From the NCBI GenBank assembly GCA_040830545.1, contig JBFOMB010000008.1:62001-126000 (forward strand): 64,000 nt of DNA, read 5' to 3'. Positions 33,746 through 42,439 of this stretch are shown here, one piece after another; within the stretch, counting starts at the first letter, position 1, and every line of letters begins with the position of its first letter. The translations under genes were made by a program, and so were the position numbers. Origin of the DNA: HXMU1420-2 sp040830545 (GTDB taxonomy: Bacteria > Pseudomonadota > Alphaproteobacteria > Rhodobacterales > Rhodobacteraceae). Below the pieces are notes generated by a model. It was not told where the DNA came from, did not search any database, and worked only from the letters and a program-made list of their open reading frames with translations.

Positions 33746-34528
33746 TTACCCTTTGGGAACCAGCGCCATCGCGCGGATCGGGCTGCCGGTGCCGTTTTCA
33801 ATCTTCAGCGGAGCCGCAATCAGGATCGCGCCCTTTGGCGGCACCTTGTCCAGATTGGCCAGTGACGCCAAACCAAAGCGCCCATTCAGGTGCAGCAGGT
33901 TATGTGCCGGGAAGACGGGGTCCATCTCACCTGCGCTGCCCGCATCAGTGCCGATGCACTGTGTACCCCACCCTGTGATGCCCTTGTCGATCAGATACTG
34001 CACGGCCTCAGCCGTTGGACCGGGGGAATGCGGGGCCTCGTCATAGAAATTCAGGAACTTGCCTTCGTCATCCGCGCGCTGATCCCAATCGGTGCGCATG
34101 ACAACCCATTCACCTGCCTTGATCTCTCCGTGTTCCGCTTCCCATGCCTTGATATGGTCCACGGTCAGCAGAAAATCTTCGTCCTCGGCAGCCTCTTTGG
34201 AGCAGTCGATGCAATTGACCGGCGCAACGACCTTCTGCAGGTCCAGCGAGTCTGTTGCGTTGTTGTCCAGATCCTTGCCAGTAAACCAGTGCTTCGGCGC
34301 ATCGAAATGGGTGCCCGAATGTTCGCCCAGCACCATCCAGTTCCATGCACAGACCGGACCGTCGTCATCATATTCCGAGATCTTGGTGATCTCGACCTTG
34401 GGTGTATTTTTGAACGGCGGGGGAAGCTGTATGATTGGTGTATTGGGTCCCAGAACGCCCGAGCAGTCGACAACCTCTACGTTGCCGGACAGCAGGGCCG
34501 CACCCAGTTCCTGTACGATGTTGGTCAC
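33746..34528 (-). CDS. Isatin hydrolase (cyclase-family metal hydrolase)
   Basis: The 260-residue protein belongs to the cyclase/kynurenine-formamidase fold family (PF04199). It has the metal site HSGTHFDAPKH (His70, His74, Asp76, His80). Its sequence closely resembles, from memory, the isatin hydrolase of Labrenzia aggregata: VEVVDCSGVLGPNTPI, AWNWMVLGEHSGTHFDAP, GEWVVMRTDWD, SLANLDKVPPKGAILIAAPL. That enzyme opens isatin to isatinate with Mn2+. The GTG at 34528 is preceded by GGAGG and is preferred over the longer frame. It is the first gene of the long minus-strand operon. Confidence 0.85.
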   Translation of the reverse strand: MTNIVQELGAALLSGNVEVVDCSGVLGPNTPIIQLPPPFKNTPKVEITKISEYDDDGPVCAWNWMVLGEHSGTHFDAPKHWFTGKDLDNNATDSLDLQKVVAPVNCIDCSKEAAEDEDFLLTVDHIKAWEAEHGEIKAGEWVVMRTDWDQRADDEGKFLNFYDEAPHSPGPTAEAVQYLIDKGITGWGTQCIGTDAGSAGEMDPVFPAHNLLHLNGRFGLASLANLDKVPPKGAILIAAPLKIENGTGSPIRAMALVPKG

Positions 34529-34591
34529 TTTGTTCCTCCGCAGTTTGTTGTTTCGAATCCGATGGGTGGACGATGACCCTATTATACATGC

Positions 34592-34654
34592 ATTCGCAAG
34601 TAAATTTCCGCGAATTTGTGATGGCTGCACAAAAACTACCTTAGGGTACATGTA
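34592..34654. promoter_or_regulatory. Promoter region between isatin hydrolase and flavin reductase
   Basis: The 265-bp divergent region is AT-rich. It contains an inverted repeat ATTCGC...GCGAAT (34592-34615, spacer 12) and a perfect TACATGTA (34647-34654). A related TACATGCA lies at about 34586. Operators for the operon's MarR protein or the nearby GlxA-type regulator are plausible here. Confidence 0.4.
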
Positions 34655-34793
34655 ATTTCATACTATGGGATCAATTTTGCTGCGACGAACCGTGCAAAAT
34701 TTGGCCCCCCGCTGCGTATTTCGGATGGATCATGGTGGCAGAGCAGATCAGCCTGTGAACCATCGTAGCCCGCGAATTCGGAGAAGAACGGCA

Positions 34794-35264
34794 GTGGAAC
34801 CTGAAATCGATCCAAAAGACCTGCGCGCCGCCTTTGGGAAATTCGCGACCGGCGTGACCGTGATCACCACCCAATCCGGGGACACGGTACATGGCATGAC
34901 CGCCAATTCGTTCACGTCGGTGTCCATGAGCCCGCCCATGCTGCTGATCTGCATCCACAATTCGGCCCGGTCATTGGCCGCGATTCAGAGCGCGAAAGCC
35001 TTTGGAGTGTCTGTTTTGGCCGCTCACCAACAGGCGGTGTCTACCCATTTCGCTGGCAAGCCCGTGTTGGATCACGTGGCATTCTGCGAAGGTGTCGGCG
35101 TTCCCACGATACAGGGCGCAGTTGCCCGGTTTGGGTGCACGTTGGAACAGGCGCACGTGGCCGGGGATCACACGATATTGGTGGGTCGGATCAAGGCATA
35201 TGTGCACGCGGAGGATGAACCGCTGTTGTTCTGCGCCGGCGCGTACCGTGAAATCGTGGCGTAA
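34794..35264 (+). CDS. Flavin reductase family protein
   Basis: The 156-residue protein has the flavin-reductase-like FMN-binding fold: LRAAFGKFATGVTVITT, HGMTANSFTSVSMSPPMLLICI, FGVSVLAAHQQ and the terminal LFCAGAYREI. Such proteins supply reduced flavin to two-component monooxygenases. The frame is open back to 34665, but the GTG at 34794 preceded by GGAGAAGAA gives the normal length. It faces the isatin hydrolase operon, so it could supply FADH2 or FMNH2 to an oxygenase of that pathway. No oxygenase component is seen beside it. Confidence 0.85.
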   Translation: MEPEIDPKDLRAAFGKFATGVTVITTQSGDTVHGMTANSFTSVSMSPPMLLICIHNSARSLAAIQSAKAFGVSVLAAHQQAVSTHFAGKPVLDHVAFCEGVGVPTIQGAVARFGCTLEQAHVAGDHTILVGRIKAYVHAEDEPLLFCAGAYREIVA

Positions 35265-35294
35265 TCGCAATAAGCGGCCCGAGAAAGACTCTAA

Positions 35295-36239
35295 CTAGGT
35301 AATTTTGTTTTTCTGCGAGTGCGGCGTGACACCAAAAGCCGCGCGGTACACGCGAGAGAAATGGCCCGGATTTTCGAACCCACAAGCCAGCGCAACCTCG
35401 GTCACCGAAGACTCCGTCTGCAACAACAACTGTCGCGCGCGATCCAGGCGCATTTCCATATAATATTTCTTCGGTGAGGCGTTCAGGTGTTTGCCGAACA
35501 AACGTTCTAGCTGCCGAGTTGAGATTCCAACCTCTTCTGCGATCAACGCAGGCGATACCGGGGCCTCCAGCGACGTGCGCATGATTTCGACGGCCTTCGC
35601 CAGGTGTTTGTTTCGCATGCCGTTGCGCGACTGCAGCGACACGCGCTGTTCAGCCGTGGCGTTGCGCACCGCGCTGTAAACCATCTGATCCGCGACGGCG
35701 ACGGCCAGGTCGTAGCCGTGTTCTTCCTCGATCAAATGCAACATCAGGTCGGCGGTTGCGGTCCCGCCAGAGGCTGTAATGTGTTTCTCCTCCGCTTCGA
35801 ACACACTGCGGACGAGGCTGACGCGCGGATACCGTTCCATGAAACTGTCGTGGTATTCCCAGTGGATCGCAGCCTGCATGTCGTCCAGAAACCCGGCCTC
35901 GGCCAAAATCCAGGCCCCGGAACACAGCGCGCCGATCCGTGTCCCCATCGCACGTTCCCGGCGCAGGGTGGCCAACAGTGGCCCGCTGACATGGTTTTGC
36001 ATGTTGATCCCGGACAGAACGAACAGCCGGTCACATTTCGGCAAGTCGTTGAACGCATGATGCACGACCGTCTGTAAACCGTTTGAACAGGTCGCGATTT
36101 GCCCGTTTTCCGAGGCGACAGACCAGGAATACAGATCCTGATCGCTGACCAGATTGGCAATACGCAGGGGTTCCAGCGCGCAGGAAAAGGCGAGGTGCGA
36201 GAATTCTTCGACCAGCAAGATACAGAAGTGTTGAGTCAT
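35295..36239 (-). CDS. GlxA-family AraC-type regulator
   Basis: The 314-residue protein combines a DJ-1/PfpI-like domain (residues 1-185; ALCSGAWILAEAGFL at the nucleophile-elbow position) with a C-terminal AraC helix-turn-helix pair (ALIAEEVGISTRQLERLFGKHLNASPKKYYMEMRLDRARQLL ... VALACGFENPGHFSRVYRAAFG). Relatives control catabolism of carnitine, glycine betaine or arginine. That agrees with the betaine-type genes to its right, though it could equally act on the flavin reductase or indole side. It converges with the flavin reductase gene. Confidence 0.88.
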   Translation of the reverse strand: MTQHFCILLVEEFSHLAFSCALEPLRIANLVSDQDLYSWSVASENGQIATCSNGLQTVVHHAFNDLPKCDRLFVLSGINMQNHVSGPLLATLRRERAMGTRIGALCSGAWILAEAGFLDDMQAAIHWEYHDSFMERYPRVSLVRSVFEAEEKHITASGGTATADLMLHLIEEEHGYDLAVAVADQMVYSAVRNATAEQRVSLQSRNGMRNKHLAKAVEIMRTSLEAPVSPALIAEEVGISTRQLERLFGKHLNASPKKYYMEMRLDRARQLLLQTESSVTEVALACGFENPGHFSRVYRAAFGVTPHSQKNKIT

Positions 36240-36409
36240 CAGATGCGAGTCCTTGGTCTTTGCCGGTCGTGTCCTTTCGGCATGTCATCCTATCCTGCAC
36301 GTCCTGTGTTTCAGGCTAACGCGGAACCCCGAAAATCCGAAATCGTTTTGCGGTGATCCGGTCAGCATTGGCCCTTAGCGTCGCTCCTGTATGAAATCAA
36401 TTTACAAAC

Positions 36410-36439
36410 TGTACACAATCTTTATTTTTTGCGTATACG
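36410..36439. promoter_or_regulatory. Operator candidates upstream of the GntR gene
   Basis: TGTACA (36410-36415) and the perfect CGTATACG (36432-36439) lie in an AT-rich stretch 44-73 bases before the GntR start. FadR/FCD regulators commonly bind short GT-N-AC palindromes of this kind. Confidence 0.45.
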
Positions 36440-36482
36440 AATCGCATGTGGGCATCGCTGCCCTGGCGCAGGAGCGATCTGG

Positions 36483-37193
36483 ATGAGCGACGCAGCCCGC
36501 CGTAGAAAAGGTGAACTTGCCTCTTACCTGAGGCAGGCGGTGATGACGCTGGAGCTGCGTCCGGGTGTGGACATTGACGAGGCCGCCCTGTCAGATCGGT
36601 TCGAAATTTCACGTACTCCGCTGCGCGAAGTGCTGCGTCAACTGGCGGGCGAAGGCTATGTCGACCTGCGCGAAAATCGCGGCGCGCGGGTGAGTGAGAT
36701 GTCACATACCACGCTTAGAGACTTCTTTCTGGCCGCGCCGATGGTCTATGGAGCGATCCTGAAGCTGGCGGCGCTCAATGCACGGGTAGAACAAATCGAG
36801 GCACTGAAACAGGCGCAAGAGCAGTTTCGTCAGGCCCTGCGGTCCAGCGATGTGGTAGGCCGCGCGCTGACCAACAATCACTTCCATGAAATCACCGGCG
36901 AGATGGCGGACAACATCTATCTGCTGCCGTCTTTTCGCCGTCTGCTGATCGACCACGCGCGGATCAGCATGACGTTCTACCAGCCCCGCGATCAAAAAAT
37001 GGCCGAAAACCTGAGCGAGGCCAGCACCCAACACGAGGCAATCATCGCTGCGATCGAAGACCGGGACGAGGCAGAAGCCGGTCGCCTGGCGATCGAGCAC
37101 TGGAACCTGTCGCGCGATCAGATCGAACTGTTTGTCATGCCCGCCGGGCTGGATTTCCCGCTCGGCGCGCTTGCCCGTAAAACCCCTGCTTGA
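36483..37193 (+). CDS. GntR-family regulator (FCD type)
   Basis: The 236-residue protein has an N-terminal GntR winged helix (MTLELRPGVDIDEAALSDRFEISRTPLREVLRQLAGEGYVDLRENRGARVSEM) and an all-helical FCD effector domain (NNHFHEITGEMADNIYLL ... HEAIIAAIEDRDEAEAGRLAIEHW, with metal-ligand His residues). It stands first in a plus-strand operon with a DHDPS-family gene, an aldehyde dehydrogenase and a FAD oxidoreductase, and is their likely local repressor. GGAG precedes the ATG at 36483. Confidence 0.9.
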   Translation: MSDAARRRKGELASYLRQAVMTLELRPGVDIDEAALSDRFEISRTPLREVLRQLAGEGYVDLRENRGARVSEMSHTTLRDFFLAAPMVYGAILKLAALNARVEQIEALKQAQEQFRQALRSSDVVGRALTNNHFHEITGEMADNIYLLPSFRRLLIDHARISMTFYQPRDQKMAENLSEASTQHEAIIAAIEDRDEAEAGRLAIEHWNLSRDQIELFVMPAGLDFPLGALARKTPA

Positions 37194-37201
37194 GGATGCA
37201 A

Positions 37202-38113
37202 ATGAACCCGATTTTCCGTTTCGAAGGGATCTACACCCCGGTGGTGACCCCCTATTTCGAAGATGGCAGCCCCAATTGGGATGCCCTGGGCGAGGTGATC
37301 GACTCGCTGGTTGCCGCTGGCGTGCACGGGCTGATCTCCGGCGGATCGACCGGCGAAAACTATGCCCAGACAGTGTCTGAGCGGTTGGAGTTGGCCCAAT
37401 TCACCCGCGAGCGCAGCAGCCTGCCGTTGGTCGTGGGCACCGGCACCATGTTGACGGCGGACTCGATAGCGCTGGCCGAAGGCGCTGCGAAGATGGGTGC
37501 GGACGCGATACTGCTGGCCAGCCCGCCCTATGCCGTGCCGACTGACCGGGAAAATGCACTGAACGCCCTAGCCATCGATAAGGCGGCTGACCTGCCCGTC
37601 ATGTTGTACAACTACCCGCACCGCACCGGCACGATGATGGGCGAGGAATTCCTGGATCGCGTCGGGCGGAGCCGCAATTTCAGTGGCATCAAGGAAAGCT
37701 CGGGCGACATCAATCGGGTGCACATGCTGGCCCGCGATTTCCCTCACATCCAGCTTGGCTGCGGGATGGATGATCAGGCGCTGGAATTCTTCGCCTGGGG
37801 ATCGCGGTTCTGGGTCTGCGGCGGGTCGAACTTCCTGCCGGACGAGCATATTGCCCTTTACAGAGCCTGTGTGATCGAGGGAAACTTCGACAAAGGCCGC
37901 CGGATCATGTCCGCGATGCTGCCACTGATGCACGTACTGGAACAGGGCGGCAAATTCATCCAGACCATCAAACATGGCGTCACGATGAACGGCATCGACG
38001 CGGGTGCCATGCGTGCGCCGCTCAAAGTGCTGAACAAAGACGACAAACGCGCGCTGGAGCAGGTCGTGCGCGTGCTCAAGCGTAAAATCGCAGACATCGT
38101 GGCGGAGGACTGA
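37202..38113 (+). CDS. Dihydrodipicolinate synthase family lyase/deaminase
   Basis: The 303-residue TIM barrel has GGSTGENYAQT (pyruvate carboxylate site), the Tyr of LYNYPHRTG and the Schiff-base Lys in FSGIKESSGD. The family includes dihydrodipicolinate synthase, N-acetylneuraminate lyase, sugar-acid aldolases and pyrroline-4-hydroxy-2-carboxylate deaminase. A GntR neighbour, an aldehyde dehydrogenase and a FAD oxidoreductase make a catabolic role likely; the deaminase of hydroxyproline breakdown is one fit. GAGG stands 6 bases before the ATG at 37202. Confidence 0.85.
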   Translation: MNPIFRFEGIYTPVVTPYFEDGSPNWDALGEVIDSLVAAGVHGLISGGSTGENYAQTVSERLELAQFTRERSSLPLVVGTGTMLTADSIALAEGAAKMGADAILLASPPYAVPTDRENALNALAIDKAADLPVMLYNYPHRTGTMMGEEFLDRVGRSRNFSGIKESSGDINRVHMLARDFPHIQLGCGMDDQALEFFAWGSRFWVCGGSNFLPDEHIALYRACVIEGNFDKGRRIMSAMLPLMHVLEQGGKFIQTIKHGVTMNGIDAGAMRAPLKVLNKDDKRALEQVVRVLKRKIADIVAED

Positions 38114-38115
38114 TC

Positions 38116-39612
38116 ATGACATTGCTGACCCAGGACGAATACAAGTCCATCGCCGCCAATCTTGATTTCCCGACCGCAGCTTTCATCGACGGCGGCTATC
38201 GCCCGGCGGTCTCAGGCAAAACCTTTGAGACAGTGAACCCTGCCACCGGAGAGAAACTGGCGGACATTGCGGCTTGCGACGCGGCAGACGTGGATTTCGC
38301 GGTTGAAAAGGCGCGCGAGGCTTTTGATGATGGACGCTGGTCGCGGATGCATCCGGCAGAGCGTAAGTACGTCCTTATTAGGCTCTGTAAATTAATGACC
38401 CGAAACGCGCGCGAACTGGCGGTGATGGAGAGTCTGGACAGCGGCAAAACCATCTATGACTGCGAAACGGTAGATGTGCCCGAGACCATTCATTGCATCA
38501 AATGGCACGCCGAAGCCATCGACAAGATCTATGATCAGGTTGCGCCGGCGTCCGACGATCATATCGCCATGGTCGTCCGCGAACCCATTGGCGTTGCCGG
38601 TCTGGTGCTGCCGTGGAATTTCCCCCTGCTGATGCTCGCGTGGAAAATCGGCCCTGCACTGGCGGCGGGCTGTTCAGTCGTCGTGAAACCCGCAAAAGAA
38701 ACCAGCCTGACGGCTTTGCGGCTGGCCGAGCTGGCGAGTGAAGCGGGACTGCCTAAGGGCGTGCTGAACATCCTGCCCGGCGGGGGTGCAGATGTAGGTG
38801 AACCGATTGGCCGCCATATGGACATCGACATGGTGTCCTTCACGGGATCGACGGTCACCGGAAAGAAATTCCTGCCCTATTAGGAGGAGAGTACCGACAA
38901 GGAAATCGTGTTGGAAAGGGGCGGCAAGACCCCCGCCATTGTCATGGACGACGCGGAAAACCTAGCCCGGGTTGCTGCGCATGTGGTGAATGGTGCGTTC
39001 TGGAACATGGGCGAAAACTGTTCTGCGAGCTCCCGGTTGATCGTGCACAAGGCAGTCAAAGCCGAGTTGTTGGAGCGGATCACACATCACTCCAAACAGT
39101 GGAACATCGGCGACCCGCTGGACCCGGAAACCCGCATGGGCGCGCTGGTATCCGAAGGGCATTTTTCCAAAGTCTGCGGCTATCTGGACAAGGCAGAGAA
39201 CATCGTGATTGGCGGCGGTGCCAAGGACGGGTTTGTCGAGGCGACGGTCGTTGAAGTGCCCGGAAACGATGCCCTGCTGGCGCGCGAGGAAATTTTCGGC
39301 CCGGTTCTGTCGGTGATCGAGGTTTCGGGGTTTGACGAGGCTATCAGCATTGCGAATGACACGGAATACGGTCTCTGTGCGTCGATTTTCACTGCAAACG
39401 CCAAGCGTGCCATTCGCGGGGCTCGGGCGCTGCGAGCCGGGACGGTTACAGTCAACAGCTTTGGTGAGGGTGACATCAGCACGCCCTTTGGCGGCTACAA
39501 GCAGTCCGGATTTGGCGGGCGGGACAATGGTGTGCACGCGCATGACCAGTACACGCAGCTGAAAACCATCTGGATCGACCTGGCTGACGACGCGGACGAG
39601 GCGGTGGATTGA
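38116..39612 (+). pseudogene. Aldehyde dehydrogenase interrupted by an in-frame TAG
   Basis: The frame encodes a full-length aldehyde dehydrogenase of 498 codons (VLPWNFPLLMLAWKIGPALAAG, FTGSTVTGKK, catalytic Glu in EIVLERGGK, catalytic Cys in NMGENCSASS, EEIFGPVLSV). A TAG stands at 38881-38883. The reading frame is the same on both sides and homology continues without a gap, so this is a nonsense change and not a frameshift. In relatives this position is commonly Ser (KKFLxYSxxSNLK), so one base change from TCG would explain it. Translation would stop before both catalytic residues. It may be a pseudogene or a sequencing error. Confidence 0.85.
38373..38388 (+). repeat. CCTTATTAG motif, copy 2
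   Basis: CCTTATTAGGCTCTGT lies in the aldehyde dehydrogenase coding region, where it gives the codons CTT ATT AGG CTC TGT AAA TTA. This is an AT-rich, rare-codon patch. Confidence 0.4.
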
Positions 39613-40949
39613 CGACCTATACGGCCCGCCGTTTGCCGGTCCATCGCGGGCCGGCAGCTTGGGCGGCGATCCTAGGGGAATACACACCCGGACCAGCGCT
39701 GGATGGCATACAAACTGCAGATGTCACCATCATCGGGGCGGGGTTTGCCGGTCTGTCAGCGGCGTTGCGGGTGCATCAGCTAGACCCCGCTGCGCGTGTT
39801 ATCGTGTTGGATGCCTGCGCCGTGGCCGAAGGCGCGGCCGGACGCAATTCTGGCTTCATGATCGACCTGCCACACGATCTGGCATCAGACGACTATGCCG
39901 GGGCAAATGACGACCGGCAGTTGATCGCGCTGAACCGGCAGGCGCAGCAATTCGCGCAGAATGCGGTTGAGGCGTTTGGCATCCGGCCCGACTATTTCGA
40001 TCCCGTGGGTAAGATCAACGGTGCGGTCAGCGACATGGCCCACGCGCACAACCTTAGCTATGCCCAACATCTGACGGGCCTTGGGGAAACCAGCGAGTTT
40101 ATCGACCGCCAACAGATGAAAGAGGTGACAGGCAGCGACTACTATCAATCGGGGCTGTACACGCCCGGAACGGTGATGTTGCAGCCTGCGGGTTACATTC
40201 GCGGGCTTACACAAGGTCTAAAAAGGGCTGGTGTGGCTGTTTTTGAGAACAGCCCGGTGCATCGCTTCAAACGAATCGGGTCGGGCTGGACGGTAGAAAC
40301 CGCCAATGGGAAGGTTGAGACGGGCAAAATCATCCTGACCACAAACGGCCATCTGGAGAGTTTTGGCGTCGAACGCGGGCGATTGATGCAGATTTTCCTT
40401 TTTGCTTCGATGACCGAAGAGCTGGGCGCCGACGCGCTGCGCCTGCTGGGCGGGCATTCCCGCTGGGGCATAACGCCGTCGGACCCCATGGGCACAACCA
40501 TGCGCCGGATCGACACTGGGCAGGGGGGAAATCGCGTGGTGACCCGAACCTGCGCGGTTCTGCGTCCCGGATTGCAGACCAGCGCTGGTGATCTGGCCCG
40601 TACGGCGCGTGTGATGCGGGGGAAATTTGACGATCGCTATCCCCAGTTAGCCGGAACACGGATGGAACATGTGTGGGCAGGGCATCTGTGCCTGAGCTTG
40701 AATGGGGTGTCCGTCACACGACAGATTGACGATGGAGTCTATTCCGGCTGCGTTCAGAATGGCTTGGGCACGGCGCGTGGGACGCTGACCGGCATCGCAG
40801 CGGCAGAAATGGCGTGCGGGGCGACGTCCGATGTTTTGTCCTTTTTCCAGCAGGAAGAGCGCCCGAAACGCTTGCCCCCACAACCGATCCGACAGATTGG
40901 GGCCAATGCAGTGTTAAGGTGGAGGGAGTGGAAAGCGCGGGCCGAATAG
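39609..40949 (+). CDS. FAD-dependent oxidoreductase, DadA/PuuB type
   Basis: The 446-residue flavoprotein has the dinucleotide motif VTIIGAGFAGLSAALRVHQLDPAARVIVLDA and EGAAGRNSGFMID, typical of D-amino-acid dehydrogenases and gamma-glutamylputrescine oxidases. The C-terminal WAGHLCLSLNGVSVTRQI and GLGTARGTLTGIAAAEM regions support a DAO fold. It would oxidise a secondary or primary amine or an imino acid. The start appears to be TTG at 39609, overlapping the aldehyde dehydrogenase stop by 3 bases. Its likely partner enzyme is the broken aldehyde dehydrogenase. Confidence 0.85.
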   Translation: MTTYTARRLPVHRGPAAWAAILGEYTPGPALDGIQTADVTIIGAGFAGLSAALRVHQLDPAARVIVLDACAVAEGAAGRNSGFMIDLPHDLASDDYAGANDDRQLIALNRQAQQFAQNAVEAFGIRPDYFDPVGKINGAVSDMAHAHNLSYAQHLTGLGETSEFIDRQQMKEVTGSDYYQSGLYTPGTVMLQPAGYIRGLTQGLKRAGVAVFENSPVHRFKRIGSGWTVETANGKVETGKIILTTNGHLESFGVERGRLMQIFLFASMTEELGADALRLLGGHSRWGITPSDPMGTTMRRIDTGQGGNRVVTRTCAVLRPGLQTSAGDLARTARVMRGKFDDRYPQLAGTRMEHVWAGHLCLSLNGVSVTRQIDDGVYSGCVQNGLGTARGTLTGIAAAEMACGATSDVLSFFQQEERPKRLPPQPIRQIGANAVLRWREWKARAE

Positions 40950-40968
40950 CCTTATTAGAGCCTATTCC
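40950..40968 (+). repeat. CCTTATTAG motif, copy 3
   Basis: CCTTATTAGAGCCTATTCC fills the 18-bp gap between the convergent FAD oxidoreductase and SDR stop codons, so this copy is not constrained by coding. Confidence 0.45.
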
Positions 40969-41702
40969 TACGGTAAACTCAGTTTCGCCATACGACCGCC
41001 ATCCACGGTATAGATCTGCCCGGTGACAAATCCGGCCTCTTCCGCAGCCAGAAACGCGACCAGCGCTGCCACTTCTTCGGGGGAACCCGTGCGACCCGTT
41101 GGATGGATGCGTCCGATGTCGCGGCGGAAGCCCTCAGGGTCGCGCTGGGATTTGATGAAATCCACGTTCAGATCTGTGTCGATCCAGCCCGGCGCAACGG
41201 CGTTACACCGAATACCCTCGGCCCCGTGATCCACAGCGACGGCGCGGGTCAGGCCGTGCAGCCCCGACTTTGACGCACAATAGGCGGCATGGCCAGGATT
41301 GGCACCAAGTCCTTCAATAGACCCTATGTTGACGATATTGCCCCGGCTTTCCCGCAGATGCGGTATTGCTGCCTGGATCATCAGGAATGGCGCGGTCAGG
41401 TTTACGGTCAGATTGCGGGTCCAGTCCTGTAGGGACATATCCTCTACCCGCGCTTCCTGCATCATGCCCGCGTTGTTGATCAACACGTCCAGACGCCCGG
41501 CCTGTTCGATGACTTCGGACACCACGCGCCTGGGACTGTTCGGGTCAGTGAAATCCGCCTCGATCCCGTGAAACTCGGTGTCTGCGCCACGCTGGGCCGT
41601 GAATACGTGCGCGCCCTCACTTGCCAACCGCTGCGCAATCGCTTGCCCGATGCCGGATCGTCCGCCAGTGACCAGCGCAACCTTGCCTTCAAAACGCGTC
41701 AT
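40968..41702 (-). CDS. SDR-family oxidoreductase (second of pair)
   Basis: The 244-residue enzyme has TGGRSGIGQAIA, NNAGMM, the catalytic Ser in NIGSIEG, and YCASK. The C-terminus is GQIYTVDGGRM. The ATG at 41702 overlaps the upstream SDR stop by 4 bp (ATGA), so translation is coupled. It belongs with the SDR, epimerase and MttB genes in one minus-strand operon. NAD(P)-linked oxidation of a hydroxyl group is expected; the substrate is unknown. Confidence 0.88.
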   Translation of the reverse strand: MTRFEGKVALVTGGRSGIGQAIAQRLASEGAHVFTAQRGADTEFHGIEADFTDPNSPRRVVSEVIEQAGRLDVLINNAGMMQEARVEDMSLQDWTRNLTVNLTAPFLMIQAAIPHLRESRGNIVNIGSIEGLGANPGHAAYCASKSGLHGLTRAVAVDHGAEGIRCNAVAPGWIDTDLNVDFIKSQRDPEGFRRDIGRIHPTGRTGSPEEVAALVAFLAAEEAGFVTGQIYTVDGGRMAKLSLP

Positions 41703-42433
41703 GACACCGGTTTGCCCCCGTTGACCTCCACCAATGCCCCGCACATATAGCGCGCGGCGTCGGAAGCGAGGAACAGGACAACATCAGCAATATCCTCTGG
41801 CTCCGCAATCCGGCCCAGCGGCACGGTTTCGCCCAGTTCCCTCACCGCCGTATCCGGATCAAACCCGCGCCTTTCAAAGCCGGAACGCAGCATGGGCGTG
41901 TTGACTTCGTTCGGGCAAACCGCGTTCACGCGAATGCCCTGGTGCGCGTGATCCATGCCCATGCACTGCGTCATCTGGGCAATCGCCGCCTTGGTAATGC
42001 AATAGAGCGCGTGGTTCGGCCCCGGGGCCTTGCCACCCCAGCAGGACGCTGTGTTCACGATGCATCCGCCGCCCGCTGCCACCATGAATGGGATCGCCGC
42101 GCGGCAAATGCGGAACGGTGCCTCTACGTTCACGCCCATGGACAGGGCCCAATCGGCATCACTGGTTTCAGTGACCGGGCCGCGTGTGATCACACCCGCG
42201 TTGTTGACCACAATGTCCAACCCGCCCAGCGCGTCGACCGCCTTCTGAGGCAATCCGTCGGCATAGCTGGCATCCAGCAGATCACCGGGCAGATGGGCCT
42301 CTGCTTCTACTTTCGACACGTCGCGATCTGCCACGGCAACAGATGCGCCACCGGCCCGCAGACCCGCAACGATGGCCTGCCCGATCCCTCCAGCGGCCCC
42401 GGTGACAAGCGCGGTTTTGCCTTTGAACTGCAT
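41699..42433 (-). CDS. SDR-family oxidoreductase (first of pair)
   Basis: The 244-residue classical SDR has TGAAGGIGQAIV, NNAGVITRG, the catalytic Ser in NTASCWGG, and YCITK, ending in GALVEVNGGKPVS. It is distinct from its neighbour (about one third identical by eye). It lies 6 bp after the epimerase gene. Two consecutive SDRs may act on successive alcohols or the two epimers produced by the enolase-superfamily enzyme. Confidence 0.88.
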   Translation of the reverse strand: MQFKGKTALVTGAAGGIGQAIVAGLRAGGASVAVADRDVSKVEAEAHLPGDLLDASYADGLPQKAVDALGGLDIVVNNAGVITRGPVTETSDADWALSMGVNVEAPFRICRAAIPFMVAAGGGCIVNTASCWGGKAPGPNHALYCITKAAIAQMTQCMGMDHAHQGIRVNAVCPNEVNTPMLRSGFERRGFDPDTAVRELGETVPLGRIAEPEDIADVVLFLASDAARYMCGALVEVNGGKPVS

Positions 42434-42439
42434 CGGCCT

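Noticed and set aside
38881..38883. The TAG codon as pyrrolysine, given an MttB-family gene nearby.
   Set aside because: The TAG is in an aldehyde dehydrogenase, not in the methyltransferase. The MttB-family gene here has no internal TAG, and no pyrrolysine synthesis or tRNA genes are visible. A point mutation is simpler.
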